A stretch of 64,000 bases of DNA, from positions 744,001 through 808,000 of the forward strand of contig JANEZZ010002355.1 in NCBI GenBank assembly GCA_026122225.1. The letters run 5' to 3'. Each line of letters starts with the position of its first letter. Within the stretch, counting starts at the first letter, position 1. The notes beneath the pieces were generated by a model, which was not told where the DNA came from, did not search any database, and saw only the letters and a program-made list of their open reading frames with translations. Source of the DNA: Heloderma charlesbogerti. Its lineage: Eukaryota > Chordata > Lepidosauria > Squamata > Helodermatidae. Positions 63,853-64,000 of the stretch are shown here, in pieces. The position numbers were made by a program, and so were the translations under genes.

Positions 63853-64000
63853 CAGGGCTGCCTTAAGCCTTTTGCTGCCTGAAGTGAAAAGACGGGTAGC
63901 TGCTGCCCCCCTCCTCCAGCTACAGAGAAGGTGAAGGATGTGCCCTATAGAAGTACTTAAAAAAAACTGGTGCAAAGAGGAAGATGTGTCACTATCTCAC
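63853..64000. mobile_element. hAT-like MITE, CAGGGCTGGCC family, cut by the window edge
   Basis: Starts CAGGGCTGCCTTAAGCC, followed by 'ttttgctgcctgaagtg', as at 3973-4266. The right end is outside the window. Confidence 0.5.

Overview
This window looks like intronic and promoter DNA of a squamate reptile (lizard or snake). It carries a BovB (RTE) LINE, a CR1 LINE, several L2-type LINE fragments, MIR-like and 5S-derived SINEs and many short palindromic DNA transposons, a mix typical of squamates. I see one host coding exon and no bacterial-style genes. All other long open frames belong to transposable elements or come from GC-rich sequence.

Host gene: 16596-17029 on the minus strand is the first coding exon of the long cAMP phosphodiesterase isoform PDE4D4. 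It encodes 144 residues plus a split arginine codon and sits in a CpG island at about 16480-17680. A phase-2 splice donor follows, so positions 1-16595 are the first intron of this transcript. Positions above about 17700 are upstream of its promoter, and may be intronic for other long PDE4D isoforms.

Layout: 25-1803, a palindromic MITE and a dead Tc1 transposon with ~220-bp inverted repeats. 3300-9130, LINE tails, hAT and Harbinger-like MITEs, and the first copy of an unusual multi-hairpin hAT-type element (6704-7565). 9130-16100, sparse repeats. 16100-18150, the PDE4D4 exon and CpG island bracketed by palindromic MITEs. 18800-28950, a broken old CR1 and many MITEs. 29600-33680, a nearly full-length dead BovB split by a second multi-hairpin element. 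34300-39600, nested MITEs, L2 and CR1, with two more multi-hairpin elements in opposite orientation. 39731-42575, a CR1 with few lesions. 42576-52550, sparse repeats. 52552-53240, a fifth multi-hairpin element. 54596-54750, a 5S rRNA/CR1 chimeric SINE. 57548-58491, an L2 3' end. 60806-61187, a hAT MITE. 63160-63614, a SINE beside a 92-bp-arm palindrome.

The most interesting system is the five-copy multi-hairpin family (about 690-965 bp, termini TAGGGATG...CATCCCTA, 8-bp target duplications in four copies). Its GC-rich ends contain YY1-like ATGGCGGC motifs and, in every copy at both ends, a consensus 5' splice site (AG|GTAAG) pointing out of the element. This suggests mobile, outward-facing first exons. 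The interior is a set of nested palindromes with TACGTA cores. Boundaries and families are read by eye from sequence; no database search was possible.
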